Source of the DNA: Bacillota bacterium
GTDB taxonomy: Bacteria > Bacillota > Clostridia > Peptostreptococcales > Anaerovoracaceae
NCBI GenBank assembly: GCA_028724585.1
Contig: JAQYCQ010000002.1
Span: 1 to 64,000, forward strand
Length of the DNA stretch: 64,000 bases
Reading direction: 5' to 3'
Shown here: in pieces, positions 25,658 through 33,684 of the stretch
Layout of the letters: every line of letters begins with the position of its first letter
Numbering within the stretch: the stretch's first letter is position 1
Program-made: the position numbers and the translations under genes
The notes under the pieces: generated by a model
Database searches by the model: none
What the model saw: only the letters and a program-made list of their open reading frames with translations
Told to the model about the DNA's origin: nothing

Positions 25658-26407
25658 TCACAGATTGCCTGCCAGCTTATCTTTCAGGATCCCGGCTGTC
25701 TCCCTCAGCATATTATTCGGAAGATTCAACAGCTTAGATCCGGATGCCATGCCGAACACATGCCTGTATCCCGATCTTTCAGCTATATGGACAGAACGGA
25801 AGACATGGAAGTTATTCGTCACGATCCCGATCCTGTCGTTTTCAATATCAATATATTTTTTACTGAATTCCAGATTCTGGACCGTGCTGGCAGATCGGTC
25901 TTCCTTTATGATCCGAGCTGCCGGAATGCCTCTGTCAGCCAGATATTTTTTCATGCACTCCGCCTCGGTCTCCGGCTCGTTATATCCCTGACCTCCGCTC
26001 ACTACGCACTTTACGCCGGGATGCTCTTCCAGATAATCGCAGGCCGTATCCAGCCTGTATCTGAGTACGGTGCTCGGTCCGCTTTTCTTCACCTGGGCGC
26101 CGAGAACTATGATCGCATCCAGATCGTCAGGACCTTTCGAGTGAAAATCGGTCGCGATCAGGCAGCAGCAGACGCCGACCGTAACCAGGGCCGCGACGAG
26201 CACAGCGTATACCAGAAAGCGCAGAACAGCAGGCAGGGCAGGCCATAAAGCGGTACGCCCGGCAATGCCCAGCAAAAGCAGGAAAACACCTATCCCCAGC
26301 CAGACCGCGAAAAACATAGTTCCGGTACGCGCGGCGCGCATGCAGATGCCGTACAGCAGCGCGGCTATCCCCAAAATGATAAATATTATTGAAAGGATCC
26401 TGTTCAT
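25658..26407 (-). CDS. YdcF/SanA-family (DUF218) membrane protein
   Basis: 249 residues. Three to four N-terminal hydrophobic segments (about 1-90) precede a DUF218 domain beginning DAIIVLGAQVKKSGPS, with CVVSGGQGYNEPETEAECMKKYL and EDRSASTVQNLEFSKKY, the conserved polar motifs of the family. Members are implicated in envelope barrier functions or SAM binding; the reaction is not established. It probably forms a unit with the DUF1294 gene 18 bp upstream. Confidence 0.87.
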   Translation of the reverse strand: MNRILSIIFIILGIAALLYGICMRAARTGTMFFAVWLGIGVFLLLLGIAGRTALWPALPAVLRFLVYAVLVAALVTVGVCCCLIATDFHSKGPDDLDAIIVLGAQVKKSGPSTVLRYRLDTACDYLEEHPGVKCVVSGGQGYNEPETEAECMKKYLADRGIPAARIIKEDRSASTVQNLEFSKKYIDIENDRIGIVTNNFHVFRSVHIAERSGYRHVFGMASGSKLLNLPNNMLRETAGILKDKLAGNL

Positions 26408-26425
26408 ATATTCACCGCCCCTTCG

Positions 26426-26722
26426 CTAAAAGTAAATTCTGTACATTATATATATCAGCGCCGCGGTCCAGGCTATGAGCATGGCCGGAACGCCTATACT
26501 GAAACGTCTCTTATGCGTCTTATGGTGGAACAGCTTCATGCCGCAGGGGGCTCCGACCGAGCCGCCGGCGGCCGCGAGACCCAGCAGAACTGATTCACGG
26601 ATGCGCCAGCGCTGTCTGACTGCCTTGCGCTTATCGATACCGTAAAACGCGAAAGCCGCCGCGTTTATTATGAGAAGGTAATATATAAATATTTTCAGCA
26701 AAATCTTTCTCCATTGATCCAT
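26426..26722 (-). CDS. DUF1294-family small membrane protein
   Basis: 98 residues with an N-terminal transmembrane helix, a basic middle (YGIDKRKAVRQRWRIRES), a glycine-rich stretch (AAAGGSVGAPCGMKLFHHKTHKRR, positively charged) and a C-terminal helix. This is the standard DUF1294 layout, in which the domain is often seen fused to cold-shock domains; function is unknown. It is the first gene of the operon with the YdcF protein and borders the repeat-rich accessory island. Confidence 0.85.
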   Translation of the reverse strand: MDQWRKILLKIFIYYLLIINAAAFAFYGIDKRKAVRQRWRIRESVLLGLAAAGGSVGAPCGMKLFHHKTHKRRFSIGVPAMLIAWTAALIYIMYRIYF

Positions 26723-26751
26723 ATCAAAATTGTTTTCCGGAAATATTATAT

Positions 26752-26785
26752 CTCAGGATCGCGGCATCACAAGCAGCTGCAGCAG
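26752..26785 (+). repeat. 34-bp direct repeat, left copy
   Basis: Identical over 34 bases to 28387-28420, beginning CTCAGGATCGCGGCATCAC and containing AAGCAGCTGCAGCAG. A diverged third copy lies near 28289-28345. The two exact copies bracket the whole accessory island. Confidence 0.8.
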
Positions 26786-26928
26786 ATAAGCAGGCGTGAG
26801 AGTTTGTTGGATGGCAGCTGTCTGACAGTCATCTCGATGCTGCTGATACGAGCTCTCCGGGCACATTGCTCACGCCGCAGGCCCGTGGTACAGGGATTGC
26901 ATCGGTGATAAACAGCTTACAATACGTG

Positions 26929-27182
26929 CGGAGCCTGGGCAGCCTCGGTCAGCAGCCGGCGATCCGACCGTGATCTTCCTTTTTACCTATGCGTCACCTT
27001 CGCGGGAGACGGCGAACCGCGCCGCATCTTGAAAAAACACCGATGTGTTTTTTCTTCGGACACGTGCGCCGCTGCGGATTTAAGTTATGAGAACTTAAAT
27101 CCGCTTCACCGTCTCAGACCGCTTGTCGCCGGGAAGATCTACGGCCGTCCCGATGCTGCTGACCGAGGCTGCCCAGGCTCCG
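26929..27182. mobile_element. 254-bp element with 28-bp perfect terminal inverted repeats
   Basis: 26929-26956 (beginning CGGAGCCTGGGCAGCCTCGG) is the exact reverse complement of 27155-27182. Pairing continues imperfectly inward (GATCTTCC with GGAAGATC; GAGACGG with CCGTCTC). The centre holds two perfect hairpins: GAAAAAACAC/GTGTTTTTTC (27031-27054) and a 13-bp stem GCGGATTTAAGTT/AACTTAAATCCGC (27074-27104). It carries no gene and no T-run. It may be a MITE-like transposable element or a structured RNA; no target-site duplication is obvious. Confidence 0.55.
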
Positions 27183-27262
27183 CTGAAATGTCAGATTGCC
27201 ATGTAGGTCACATGCAACCGATGTCCTGCGAACGCATCCTTTTTCTGTGAGCAGTTGACATC

Positions 27263-27310
27263 GTCCGCAGAGCGGTCGGAAGAAGGCCGGCAGGTTCGGG
27301 CAGCGCGCTG
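27263..27310 (+). repeat. 48-bp direct repeat, left copy
   Basis: Matches 28173-28220 at 44 of 48 positions. It starts with a GTCCGCAGAGCGGTC palindrome and continues through GGCCGGCAGGTTCGGGCAGC. The two copies flank the orfA gene. Confidence 0.8.
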
Positions 27311-27392
27311 CATTTCACAGCACACCGCCCGGACTCGGCGTTTCGGATCTGCAGCTGCTTCCTTTACTTCTAAATACATTGATTCGGTCAGT

Positions 27393-27680
27393 TTACCGGG
27401 TGCTGATGGCTTTTTTTAATATTTCAAGGGCATCCTTGGTATCTTTAAGCTCTCTTTTAAGACGAATCAATTCCTTCTCTTCATCGGTTAGATTACCTGT
27501 GATCGGAGTGCCTTCTCCGGATGCCTCCCTTCGACGTTCGGCTCTAACCCAGCCGTAGAGAGTCCCCTTTGGTATGCCAAGATTGGCGGCAGCTTCAGCA
27601 AGGCTGAGCTCGCGATGTGACCTTACATAGGACAGAGCATCCTTTTTGAAGTCTTGTGTATAGGTTCTGGACATTGTCAA
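27393..27680 (-). mobile_element. IS3-family transposase OrfA (orphan remnant)
   Basis: 95 residues: an HTH_Tnp_1 DNA-binding helix-turn-helix (YTQDFKKDALSYVRS, LSLAEAAANLGIPKGTLYGWV) followed by a leucine-zipper-like coiled coil (EEKELIRLKRELKDTKDALEILKKA). The end of the gene has the A7G slippery run (plus-strand CTTTTTTT at 27411-27418) used for -1 frameshifting into orfB. The -1 frame continues for about 70 codons but only its first part resembles OrfB, and it runs into the 48-bp repeat. The insertion sequence is therefore truncated and cannot transpose by itself. Confidence 0.85.
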
Positions 27681-28172
27681 ATCCTCCTTGTAGTTATTGT
27701 ACTACATGCGAGTGATTCTCAAAAATATTGTCCGCTGTTTAGGCTGCCTCCAACTGAAGAGAATTTTTATGCAGAACGCAATATGGATTCAACTTCTACG
27801 TAAAACCTGATAAGGATCAAGCCAAAAAGCGCGTTTGTGAATTGAAAATAACATTTTAAAAGTACAAATAAAATTGTAATGTTCATCTGAAAATGGAACT
27901 TTACATGATTCGCATCCATAAATTGATATATATCAATATCAAATCGCAATTTTAAATTGAGGATTAAATATATTGGAAAATTTTTTACGTAGGAAGATTG
28001 ATTTATTAGCGTTTTGCATAAAATGTTCGGGAAGCGCTCTGTTCGGAATGAAGATTCCGGAAGAAAACCTCAGAGTTAGTGGGAGCGGGAACTTGTTCTT
28101 GTCTGCAAATACGAGCGCGGCCCGTCCGCAGCCCCGAGCGCTCCGCATTCTGCAGTTCTCCGTCAGGATCCT

Positions 28173-28220
28173 GTCCGCGAAGCGGTCGAAAAAAGGCCGG
28201 CAGGTTCGGGCAGCGCGCTG
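28173..28220 (+). repeat. 48-bp direct repeat, right copy
   Basis: 44 of 48 bases identical to 27263-27310; four transitions separate the copies. Confidence 0.8.
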
Positions 28221-28335
28221 AAGGCTACAATCTGCAGTTTACGACGGCTCCGCCGACATATGCGGCAGCTCCTGCGAGATCATGCTGCGGAATCGCGCCA
28301 GAATAAGCAGCTGCAACAGAGAAGCGAGCGTGAGT

Positions 28336-28386
28336 GTATCGTTTCACAGGAGTTAAGTGATATGGACTTGTCCTGTGAAATGATAC
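28336..28386. repeat. Inverted repeat with 16-bp arms
   Basis: 28336-28351 pairs with 28371-28386 with one mismatch (TTTCACAGGA/TCCTGTGAAA core) around a 19-nt AT-rich loop. It abuts the right 34-bp repeat directly. No T-run, so not a terminator. Confidence 0.6.
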
Positions 28387-28420
28387 CTCAGGATCGCGGC
28401 ATCACAAGCAGCTGCAGCAG
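28387..28420 (+). repeat. 34-bp direct repeat, right copy
   Basis: Identical to 26752-26785. It marks the right edge of the island, 38 bp before the MATE stop codon. Confidence 0.8.
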
Positions 28421-28457
28421 CAGGGCGGCCTTTCACGATCCTTTATAATATTTTCAT

Positions 28458-29807
28458 CTAAAGCTCCCTGCCGTAATGGTATCTCTTCCTGTTCTTCATG
28501 ATCAATGAAACTGAAACTATAAGAGCCAGAAGGTCAGCGGCAGGAGCTGCAGCCCAGATTCCCTTTGCGCCGAAGGCCATCGGCAGCAGGATTATCATAG
28601 CTATCTCGAAGACCAGGGTCCTGAGGAGCGAGATCACAGCCGACAGGATCCCGTTGTTCAGGGCAGTGAAGAAAGACGAAGCGAATATGTTTACGCCCGT
28701 CATCAGGAAAAGGACAGCGAAGATCCTGAATCCGCCCAGAGTCATGTCCATCAGCTCCGCATCGTAGCCTACGAAGAAACGTACGACCGGCACTGCCAGC
28801 AGCTCAGCTAAGGCAAACATGACAGCACCCGTGCCCACGACCAGCCTGATGCTCTTGACATAGATATTCCTTAGCTCAAAGTGATTCTCCGCGCCGTAAT
28901 TGAAGCTGATTATCGCCGAGCTGCCAAGAGAGTAACCGAGGAATACCGCGCAGAAAAGAAAGCTTACATATTGCATGGTCCCGTAAGCCGCCACTCCGTC
29001 CTGACCTATCAGCTTGATCAGCTGCAGGTTATACAGTATCGCGACGACAGATCCCGCGATGTTGGTCATGAACTCTGATATGCCGTTAAAAGCGCCCTTG
29101 CAAAATATCCGCAGACTGCGGGACGGCCTGCCCAGCTTGAGATTGCTGCTGTTCTTCCTGCCGAAATATATCAGCGGGATGCCGCCTCCCACGAACTCGC
29201 AGATAGTCGTAGCCAGAGCCGCGCCGGGAAGCCCCCATCCGAAGCCTGCCACGAACAGGGCGTCCAGGATCATGTTGCCAACACCCGTGATCACTGTGGA
29301 CGCAAGGCCCAGCGTCGGCTTGCCCGCCGAGTTGAAAAAGCTCTGGAAAGCTATCTGCAGCATAAAGAAAGGCAGCGAGCAGAGATTGATCCGTCCGTAG
29401 ATTATCGCCCAGCGCCTGACCTCGCCTTCCGCGCCCAGCAGCCCGGTGACCGGCACTATAAAGATCTGTCCCGCTATCAGCAGGATCACTCCTATAGCGA
29501 GAGTCACATAAACGAACATTGAGAAATACCTGTCCGCTCTCTCTTTTTCGCCCTCGCCCAGAGTCTTGGCGACCACAGCGCTGCCGCCCGTGCCCAGCAT
29601 AAAGCCGACACAGCTGAGCATCATCATGACCGGCATGACTATGTTGATCCCGGAATAGGCCGCTTTGCCGGCGAAATTGGAAATGAAGAGCCCGTCTACC
29701 ATGCTGTAAATGGATGTAAAGATCATCATGATCACAGAAGGCAGCACGAACCTCAGCAGCCTCCCGTAAGTGAAATGATCGGAAAGTTTTATTTTATCAT
29801 CAGCCAT
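28458..29807 (-). CDS. MATE-family efflux transporter
   Basis: 449 residues with 12 predicted membrane segments. LPSVIMMIFTSIYSMVDGLFISNFAG and FNSAGKPTLGLASTVITGVGNMILDALFV are typical of the two homologous halves of clostridial MATE proteins, and SFNYGAENHFELRN marks the second half. It is only distantly similar to the MATE at 17084-18442. ATG 29807 follows AGCAGGTG. Drug or metabolite/cation antiport is expected; the substrate is unknown. Confidence 0.93.
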   Translation of the reverse strand: MADDKIKLSDHFTYGRLLRFVLPSVIMMIFTSIYSMVDGLFISNFAGKAAYSGINIVMPVMMMLSCVGFMLGTGGSAVVAKTLGEGEKERADRYFSMFVYVTLAIGVILLIAGQIFIVPVTGLLGAEGEVRRWAIIYGRINLCSLPFFMLQIAFQSFFNSAGKPTLGLASTVITGVGNMILDALFVAGFGWGLPGAALATTICEFVGGGIPLIYFGRKNSSNLKLGRPSRSLRIFCKGAFNGISEFMTNIAGSVVAILYNLQLIKLIGQDGVAAYGTMQYVSFLFCAVFLGYSLGSSAIISFNYGAENHFELRNIYVKSIRLVVGTGAVMFALAELLAVPVVRFFVGYDAELMDMTLGGFRIFAVLFLMTGVNIFASSFFTALNNGILSAVISLLRTLVFEIAMIILLPMAFGAKGIWAAAPAADLLALIVSVSLIMKNRKRYHYGREL

Positions 29808-29882
29808 AAAACACCTGCTAAAATTGCATATGAAAATACGATAGCTGAAAGATATTGTAGCAAATACATATGGTAAAGTAAA

Positions 29883-29904
29883 CGGCAGCCCGCCCGGACT
29901 GCCG
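29883..29904 (-). terminator. Possible terminator of the patatin gene
   Basis: CGGCAG/CTGCCG with an inner CC/GG pair, followed on the minus strand by TTTACTTT. The stem is short. Confidence 0.5.
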
Positions 29905-29967
29905 ATTCTTCAGAAGTTCATAAGATTTTTTAACATCATTTTAAATAGTCTGCCCTAAACACCGTCC

Positions 29968-29982
29968 GTGAGCTCCGCTCAC
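29968..29982. repeat. TCC palindrome
   Basis: GTGAGC-TCC-GCTCAC, followed directly by a second imperfect one (GCTGCCTCCGGCACAGC, 29984-30000). The pair ends six bases before the patatin stop codon. Confidence 0.75.
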
Positions 29983-30005
29983 AGCTGCCTCCGGCACAGC
30001 TATGT

Positions 30006-30947
30006 TCATATTTCGATTCCCAGGAATTCCTTTATCTCCTTCAAATGGTGCTCCGCGTCCCTGTAGCCCTGCAGATAGCCGTCCAGAAGCTTATCCGGAT
30101 TTCTGGTGAAACGCGAAAAAGACAGGTGCTTCTCAGGCGCAAGCATATAGATCTTTTTCTCAGCGGCCAGCTTCTCCAGCTCGCCCGCCTGTTCATTGTA
30201 GCGCTCTACGTTGTGCTTGATCGCCTCGCAGAACTCAGGATAGGGCTGGAATTTCTGTGAAACCCTAGCGACATAGAGATCATTGTTTTCCGAGCGGTAG
30301 TCCGCCGGGTTAGTGCGTATCACTATGACGGGACCGGCCTCCTGCTCAAGGGCGAACCTGTATGGTATCTGCAGTCTTACTCCTCCGTCCAGGCAGCGCC
30401 TTCCGTCAACTCTTACCGGAGGCGCCATGAGAGGGAATGAAGCTGAAGCCTGTACCATGACCATCGTGTGCTCCGGGTCAGTCTTTTCGAAGAATAGCGG
30501 CTGACCGCTCCTCAGGTCGGTCGCTACGCTGATGAAACGCCTGCGCTGGTCCTCAAACCTCTGCACGGTCCGATGATCCCAGAGCCTGCTCTCCTTAGTC
30601 ATCAGCGAATAGTTTATCATTCCGCCCCGGGAATGCTCGTCCTTGTATCCCGCCCCTATGCCAATGAACTTAGGGTCCGAAGAATGGGTTATCATGAACC
30701 TGGCCGCCTCGCCTATATTGCCGGCAACGTAAGATACGCCTGAAAGCGCTCCGGCGGAAACACCTATGACATTGGATATGTTGAGCCCGTTCTTCATGAA
30801 AACATCCAGGACTCCCATAGAATATATGCAGCGCTGGGCTCCGCCCTCCAGCACAAGAAATCCCCCGGCCAGCCGGCTGGTATCAGCGGTTCCCGCAGGT
30901 ATTATCTTAAGTATGTCTCTGATCTTCTTTTTCGTCTTTATTCCCAT
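30006..30947 (-). CDS. Patatin-like phospholipase
   Basis: 313 residues. The oxyanion loop is a variant, LVLEGGAQRCIYSMG in place of G-G-G-x-R/K-G. The nucleophile elbow GVSAG (S64) and the catalytic Asp in CLDGGV near residue 188 complete the Ser-Asp dyad. This is the RssA/YlbK-like bacterial patatin group, expected to hydrolyse acyl esters of membrane lipids. It is cytosolic by sequence (no signal peptide) and monocistronic. Confidence 0.88.
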   Translation of the reverse strand: MGIKTKKKIRDILKIIPAGTADTSRLAGGFLVLEGGAQRCIYSMGVLDVFMKNGLNISNVIGVSAGALSGVSYVAGNIGEAARFMITHSSDPKFIGIGAGYKDEHSRGGMINYSLMTKESRLWDHRTVQRFEDQRRRFISVATDLRSGQPLFFEKTDPEHTMVMVQASASFPLMAPPVRVDGRRCLDGGVRLQIPYRFALEQEAGPVIVIRTNPADYRSENNDLYVARVSQKFQPYPEFCEAIKHNVERYNEQAGELEKLAAEKKIYMLAPEKHLSFSRFTRNPDKLLDGYLQGYRDAEHHLKEIKEFLGIEI

Positions 30948-31041
30948 AAATGTTCTTCTCGTACTTTTCCATCAGCATTCTGCGCCCATCCCTGCCTCAA
31001 TGGCCGGCACAGTTAATATATGATACCACGAATAAAGGCAG

Positions 31042-31094
31042 AAAAAACGGTCCCGCGTAAAAGAACTGCTTTGCTCTTACACGGAACCGTTTTT
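31042..31094. terminator. Bidirectional terminator
   Basis: AAAAACGGTTCCG pairs with CGGGACCGTTTTT, with further pairing inside (TGTAA with TTACG). T-runs are present on both strands. It ends the membrane-protein pair upstream. Confidence 0.8.
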
Positions 31095-31123
31095 AACAGG
31101 CGGCGCACACGCCATCGATATTC

Positions 31124-31492
31124 TTATTTGTCTTCCAGTCCTCTGCTATTTACGTTTCCTCTGAATCCGCTTTTAGAAGCATCCTTCTCGAAGAGAGCCC
31201 TTCTCAGCGTACCTTTAGGATCCTTTATAAGCAGGGTTACGATCCATACCACCAGAGCCAGAGCCACGACTGACAGGCCCAGGAAGCTGTCGTTCAGCAT
31301 ATCCGCTCCGGAAGGAACGAAAAATGACGCTCCATTGCCGACATATTCGAAGACGGCATCGACGAACCACATGATAGACGCTCCCCAGTAGATCCAGCAG
31401 AGCATTCCGATCATCATCGGACTTTTACCGTCTTTAGCGTACCATACAGCAGTACTGATCACCGCGGCGAAGACCGTTATCAACAGAGTCAT
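31124..31492 (-). CDS. Small membrane protein of unknown function (pair partner 2)
   Basis: 122 residues with three predicted membrane helices and a basic C-terminal tail. Helix 2 carries WIYWGASIMWFVDAVFEYVGN, rich in aromatic residues and holding two acidic ones. I do not recognise the family. It begins four bases after the stop of the next membrane protein, whose end supplies a GGAGG ribosome site, so the two are a tight pair and may form one complex. Confidence 0.72.
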   Translation of the reverse strand: MTLLITVFAAVISTAVWYAKDGKSPMMIGMLCWIYWGASIMWFVDAVFEYVGNGASFFVPSGADMLNDSFLGLSVVALALVVWIVTLLIKDPKGTLRRALFEKDASKSGFRGNVNSRGLEDK

Positions 31493-31496
31493 TGCC

Positions 31497-31925
31497 TTAC
31501 CTCCCTTCGGAAAGGACAGCCTGCTGTCTCTTCTCGAAGATATGGACGACTCCGATCATCACGCACCATATGAGTGTTACCAGTACAGCCATGCTCACTC
31601 CCACAGTAGACATCTCATGGAGCATGACGGCGGTATCAGCAGGACTTTTGGCCGCTGTAAGGAACGGGAACCACGGTGTCACCTCACCATGCCACAAATG
31701 CTCGAAAGCGAGCAGGAGCACGCCGCCCCAGAGCAGGCTGGTAAGCCATGTCAGCTTTCTGGAAAGAGCGATCCTGCCATTAGCTGCTGTTATGCTGACA
31801 GATTCAGCATCGGAAACTGCCTTCTCAACGCCCCTGTCCATCTTTTTCTCTTCTCTCTTTTTAACTGCATATGTCACTGCTGTCATCACCAGAGCTTCAG
31901 CGCCCGGTACGAGAAAACATGCCAT
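31497..31925 (-). CDS. Small membrane protein of unknown function (pair partner 1)
   Basis: 142 residues from ATG 31925, six bases after GGAGG; the longer frame upstream lacks a site. One N-terminal helix, a charged KKREEKK loop, then three helices. The segment LLLAFEHLWHGEVTPWFPFLTA has His and Glu residues at a membrane border. I do not recognise a family. Two hairpins lie in its leader (GAGACT/AGTCTC near 31991-32002, GCCGG/CCGGC near 32012-32033), but no known riboswitch is evident. Confidence 0.75.
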   Translation of the reverse strand: MACFLVPGAEALVMTAVTYAVKKREEKKMDRGVEKAVSDAESVSITAANGRIALSRKLTWLTSLLWGGVLLLAFEHLWHGEVTPWFPFLTAAKSPADTAVMLHEMSTVGVSMAVLVTLIWCVMIGVVHIFEKRQQAVLSEGR

Positions 31926-32159
31926 ATTAACCTCCTTCAATATATTAAGATAACTGCCGGCCAGCCATAGGAAAATCCCGCAGGACATCTGAGACTGGAG
32001 TCTCGGTGCCGGTTATAGATAAGTCCGGCTTCTTTTTCCGGAACATTCTGTTATTATTATATCAGCAGACGCAGTAAAAGCGGGTATATTCTCAGAAAAA
32101 GTTACAGCAATGACCTGTTTATTCACGTCTCACTAACATATCGAACGGGGAAAATAAAT

Positions 32160-32918
32160 ATGGATCTAAAGGAATTTTTTACAGAGCATCCGAAGGTCGC
32201 GGTCGCATTTTCCGGCGGCGTCGACTCTTCTTATCTTTTTTACGCCGCCGTGGTCAGCGGAGCTGACGTGAGGGCATATTTTGTTGACAGTGCTTTCCAG
32301 CCTCCTATGGAAAGGAGGGACGCCGAAAGGATCGCTTCGGATATAGGGGCCGCGGACAGACTGACCATATTAAACGCCGATATCCTTTCATTTGACGATG
32401 TCACGGCTAACCCAGAAAACCGCTGCTATTTCTGCAAAAAGCACGTTTTCGGAGCTATCAGGGAACAGGCGGCTGCCGACGGCTATGACACTATTCTGGA
32501 CGGAACCAACGCTTCGGACGATCCGGGCGACAGGCCTGGCATGAAAGCCCTCAGGGAAATGAACGTATACTCGCCTCTCCTCCTCTGCGGACTGGCCAAG
32601 GAGGATATAAGGGAGAGGTCGCGTCAGGCCGGGCTTTTTACCTGGAACAAGCCGTCCTACGCCTGTCTGGCAACCAGGATCCCTTACGGCGAAGAGATCA
32701 CAGGCGATAAGCTGGATCGTGTAGGCGCGGCAGAGGACGAGCTCAGGGCTATGGGATTTTCCGATCTCAGAGTAAGGAAACGCGGGGAAACCGGCCTCAT
32801 ACAGCTGCCGGCCGAGCAGTTCTTGAAGGCGGCAGAAGAGCGCGGGACCATCAGGGAAAAGCTGGCCCCCTACTTCGAAGACCTGGCTCTGGACCTAAAA
32901 CCGAGAAAGAGCAGATAA
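32160..32918 (+). CDS. larE: Pyridinium dicarboxylate mononucleotide sulfurtransferase LarE
   Basis: 252 residues. The PP-loop FSGGVDSSYL adenylates the substrate, and KPSYACLATRIPYG holds the conserved cysteine that in single-turnover LarE donates its sulfur. An additional C-x2-C is seen in NRCYFCKKH. LarE converts the dicarboxylate made by LarB into the dithiocarboxylate pincer ligand. It is first of larE-larB-larC; one base separates it from larB. A copy of the GGA palindrome lies in the coding sequence at 32253-32267. Confidence 0.93.
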   Translation: MDLKEFFTEHPKVAVAFSGGVDSSYLFYAAVVSGADVRAYFVDSAFQPPMERRDAERIASDIGAADRLTILNADILSFDDVTANPENRCYFCKKHVFGAIREQAAADGYDTILDGTNASDDPGDRPGMKALREMNVYSPLLLCGLAKEDIRERSRQAGLFTWNKPSYACLATRIPYGEEITGDKLDRVGAAEDELRAMGFSDLRVRKRGETGLIQLPAEQFLKAAEERGTIREKLAPYFEDLALDLKPRKSR

Positions 32919-32919
32919 C

Positions 32920-33684
32920 ATGGAAGAAAAAGAATTAAAAGAACTGCTGGCCCAGGTGGCTGACGGCAGGGTCAGCGCGGACGAAGCCGCTCATAAAATG
33001 AAAATAGAGCCCTTCGACGACATTGGAATAGCCAAGCTGGACAGTCACAGGGGCATACGCCAGGGAACCGGCGAGGTCATATACGGAGCGGGCAAAACTC
33101 CGGAACAGATAGACCGCATAGCCCACAGGCTTTACGCGGACGGCCAGAAAACGATACTCATAACCCGCATGTCTCAGGAAGCCGCGGACTTTTTTGATCG
33201 CGACATACCTTTCGAATATCATGAAGACGGCCGCATAGGCATAGCCGGGCACAGGAAAAAGCCTGACGGTATCGGGACGGTCCTGGTCATGACAGCCGGA
33301 ACCAGCGATATCCCTGTCGCTGAAGAAGCGGCTCTCACTCTGGAGACCTTCGGCAACGATGTAAAAAGGATCTACGATGTCGGAGTCGCGGGCATCCACA
33401 GGCTGCTCAGCTTTTCCGACGATATCATGAAGGCTTCGGTCATAGTCGCTATAGCGGGCATGGAAGGAGCCCTGGCAAGCGTGGTCGGAGGACTTGCTGA
33501 CTGCCCTGTCATCGCCGTACCGACCAGCGTAGGCTACGGGACAGCTTTGGGCGGGGTCACTGCCCTGCTGTCAATGCTCAATTCCTGCGCCAGCGGAGTC
33601 TCCGTCGTCAACATAGACAACGGCTTCGGCGCCGGCTACACCGCCAGCATGATAAACCACATGGAAATCAAGGGAGATAGATAG
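32920..33684 (+). CDS. larB: Nicotinic acid adenine dinucleotide carboxylase/hydrolase LarB
   Basis: 254 residues. The C-terminal two thirds are PurE-like (VMTAGTSDIPVAEEAALTLE, VVGGLADCPVIAVPTSVGYG), and CASGVSVVNIDNGFGAGY has the conserved cysteine used for the substrate adduct. LarB carboxylates NaAD at C5 and cleaves it to the pyridinium dicarboxylate mononucleotide. The stop codon lies inside an AGAT tandem repeat that also forms the spacing to larC. Confidence 0.93.
   Translation: MEEKELKELLAQVADGRVSADEAAHKMKIEPFDDIGIAKLDSHRGIRQGTGEVIYGAGKTPEQIDRIAHRLYADGQKTILITRMSQEAADFFDRDIPFEYHEDGRIGIAGHRKKPDGIGTVLVMTAGTSDIPVAEEAALTLETFGNDVKRIYDVGVAGIHRLLSFSDDIMKASVIVAIAGMEGALASVVGGLADCPVIAVPTSVGYGTALGGVTALLSMLNSCASGVSVVNIDNGFGAGYTASMINHMEIKGDR

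Larger units (their letters stand above)
26723..27392. other. Non-coding part of the accessory island (left half)
   Basis: About 670 bp without a convincing gene. It contains the left copy of a 34-bp repeat, a 254-bp inverted-repeat element, the left copy of a 48-bp repeat, and sequence downstream of the orfA frameshift site that may be a decayed orfB. Confidence 0.6.
27681..28457. other. Non-coding part of the accessory island (right half)
   Basis: About 780 bp. 27720-28060 is markedly AT-rich compared with its neighbours and contains no convincing gene. 28060-28457 is GC-rich and holds the right copies of the 48-bp and 34-bp repeats, a TCC palindrome core at 28245-28255 and a 16-bp inverted repeat at 28336-28386. 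Confidence 0.6.

Noticed and set aside
26929..27182. Retron msr-msd, because of long inverted ends and internal hairpins
   Set aside because: No reverse transcriptase gene is nearby on either strand, and the branch-point sequence context cannot be identified.
27767..27949. 60-codon minus-strand frame in the accessory island
   Set aside because: AT-rich region, no ribosome site, translation dominated by Phe/Ile/Leu without membrane-protein pattern.
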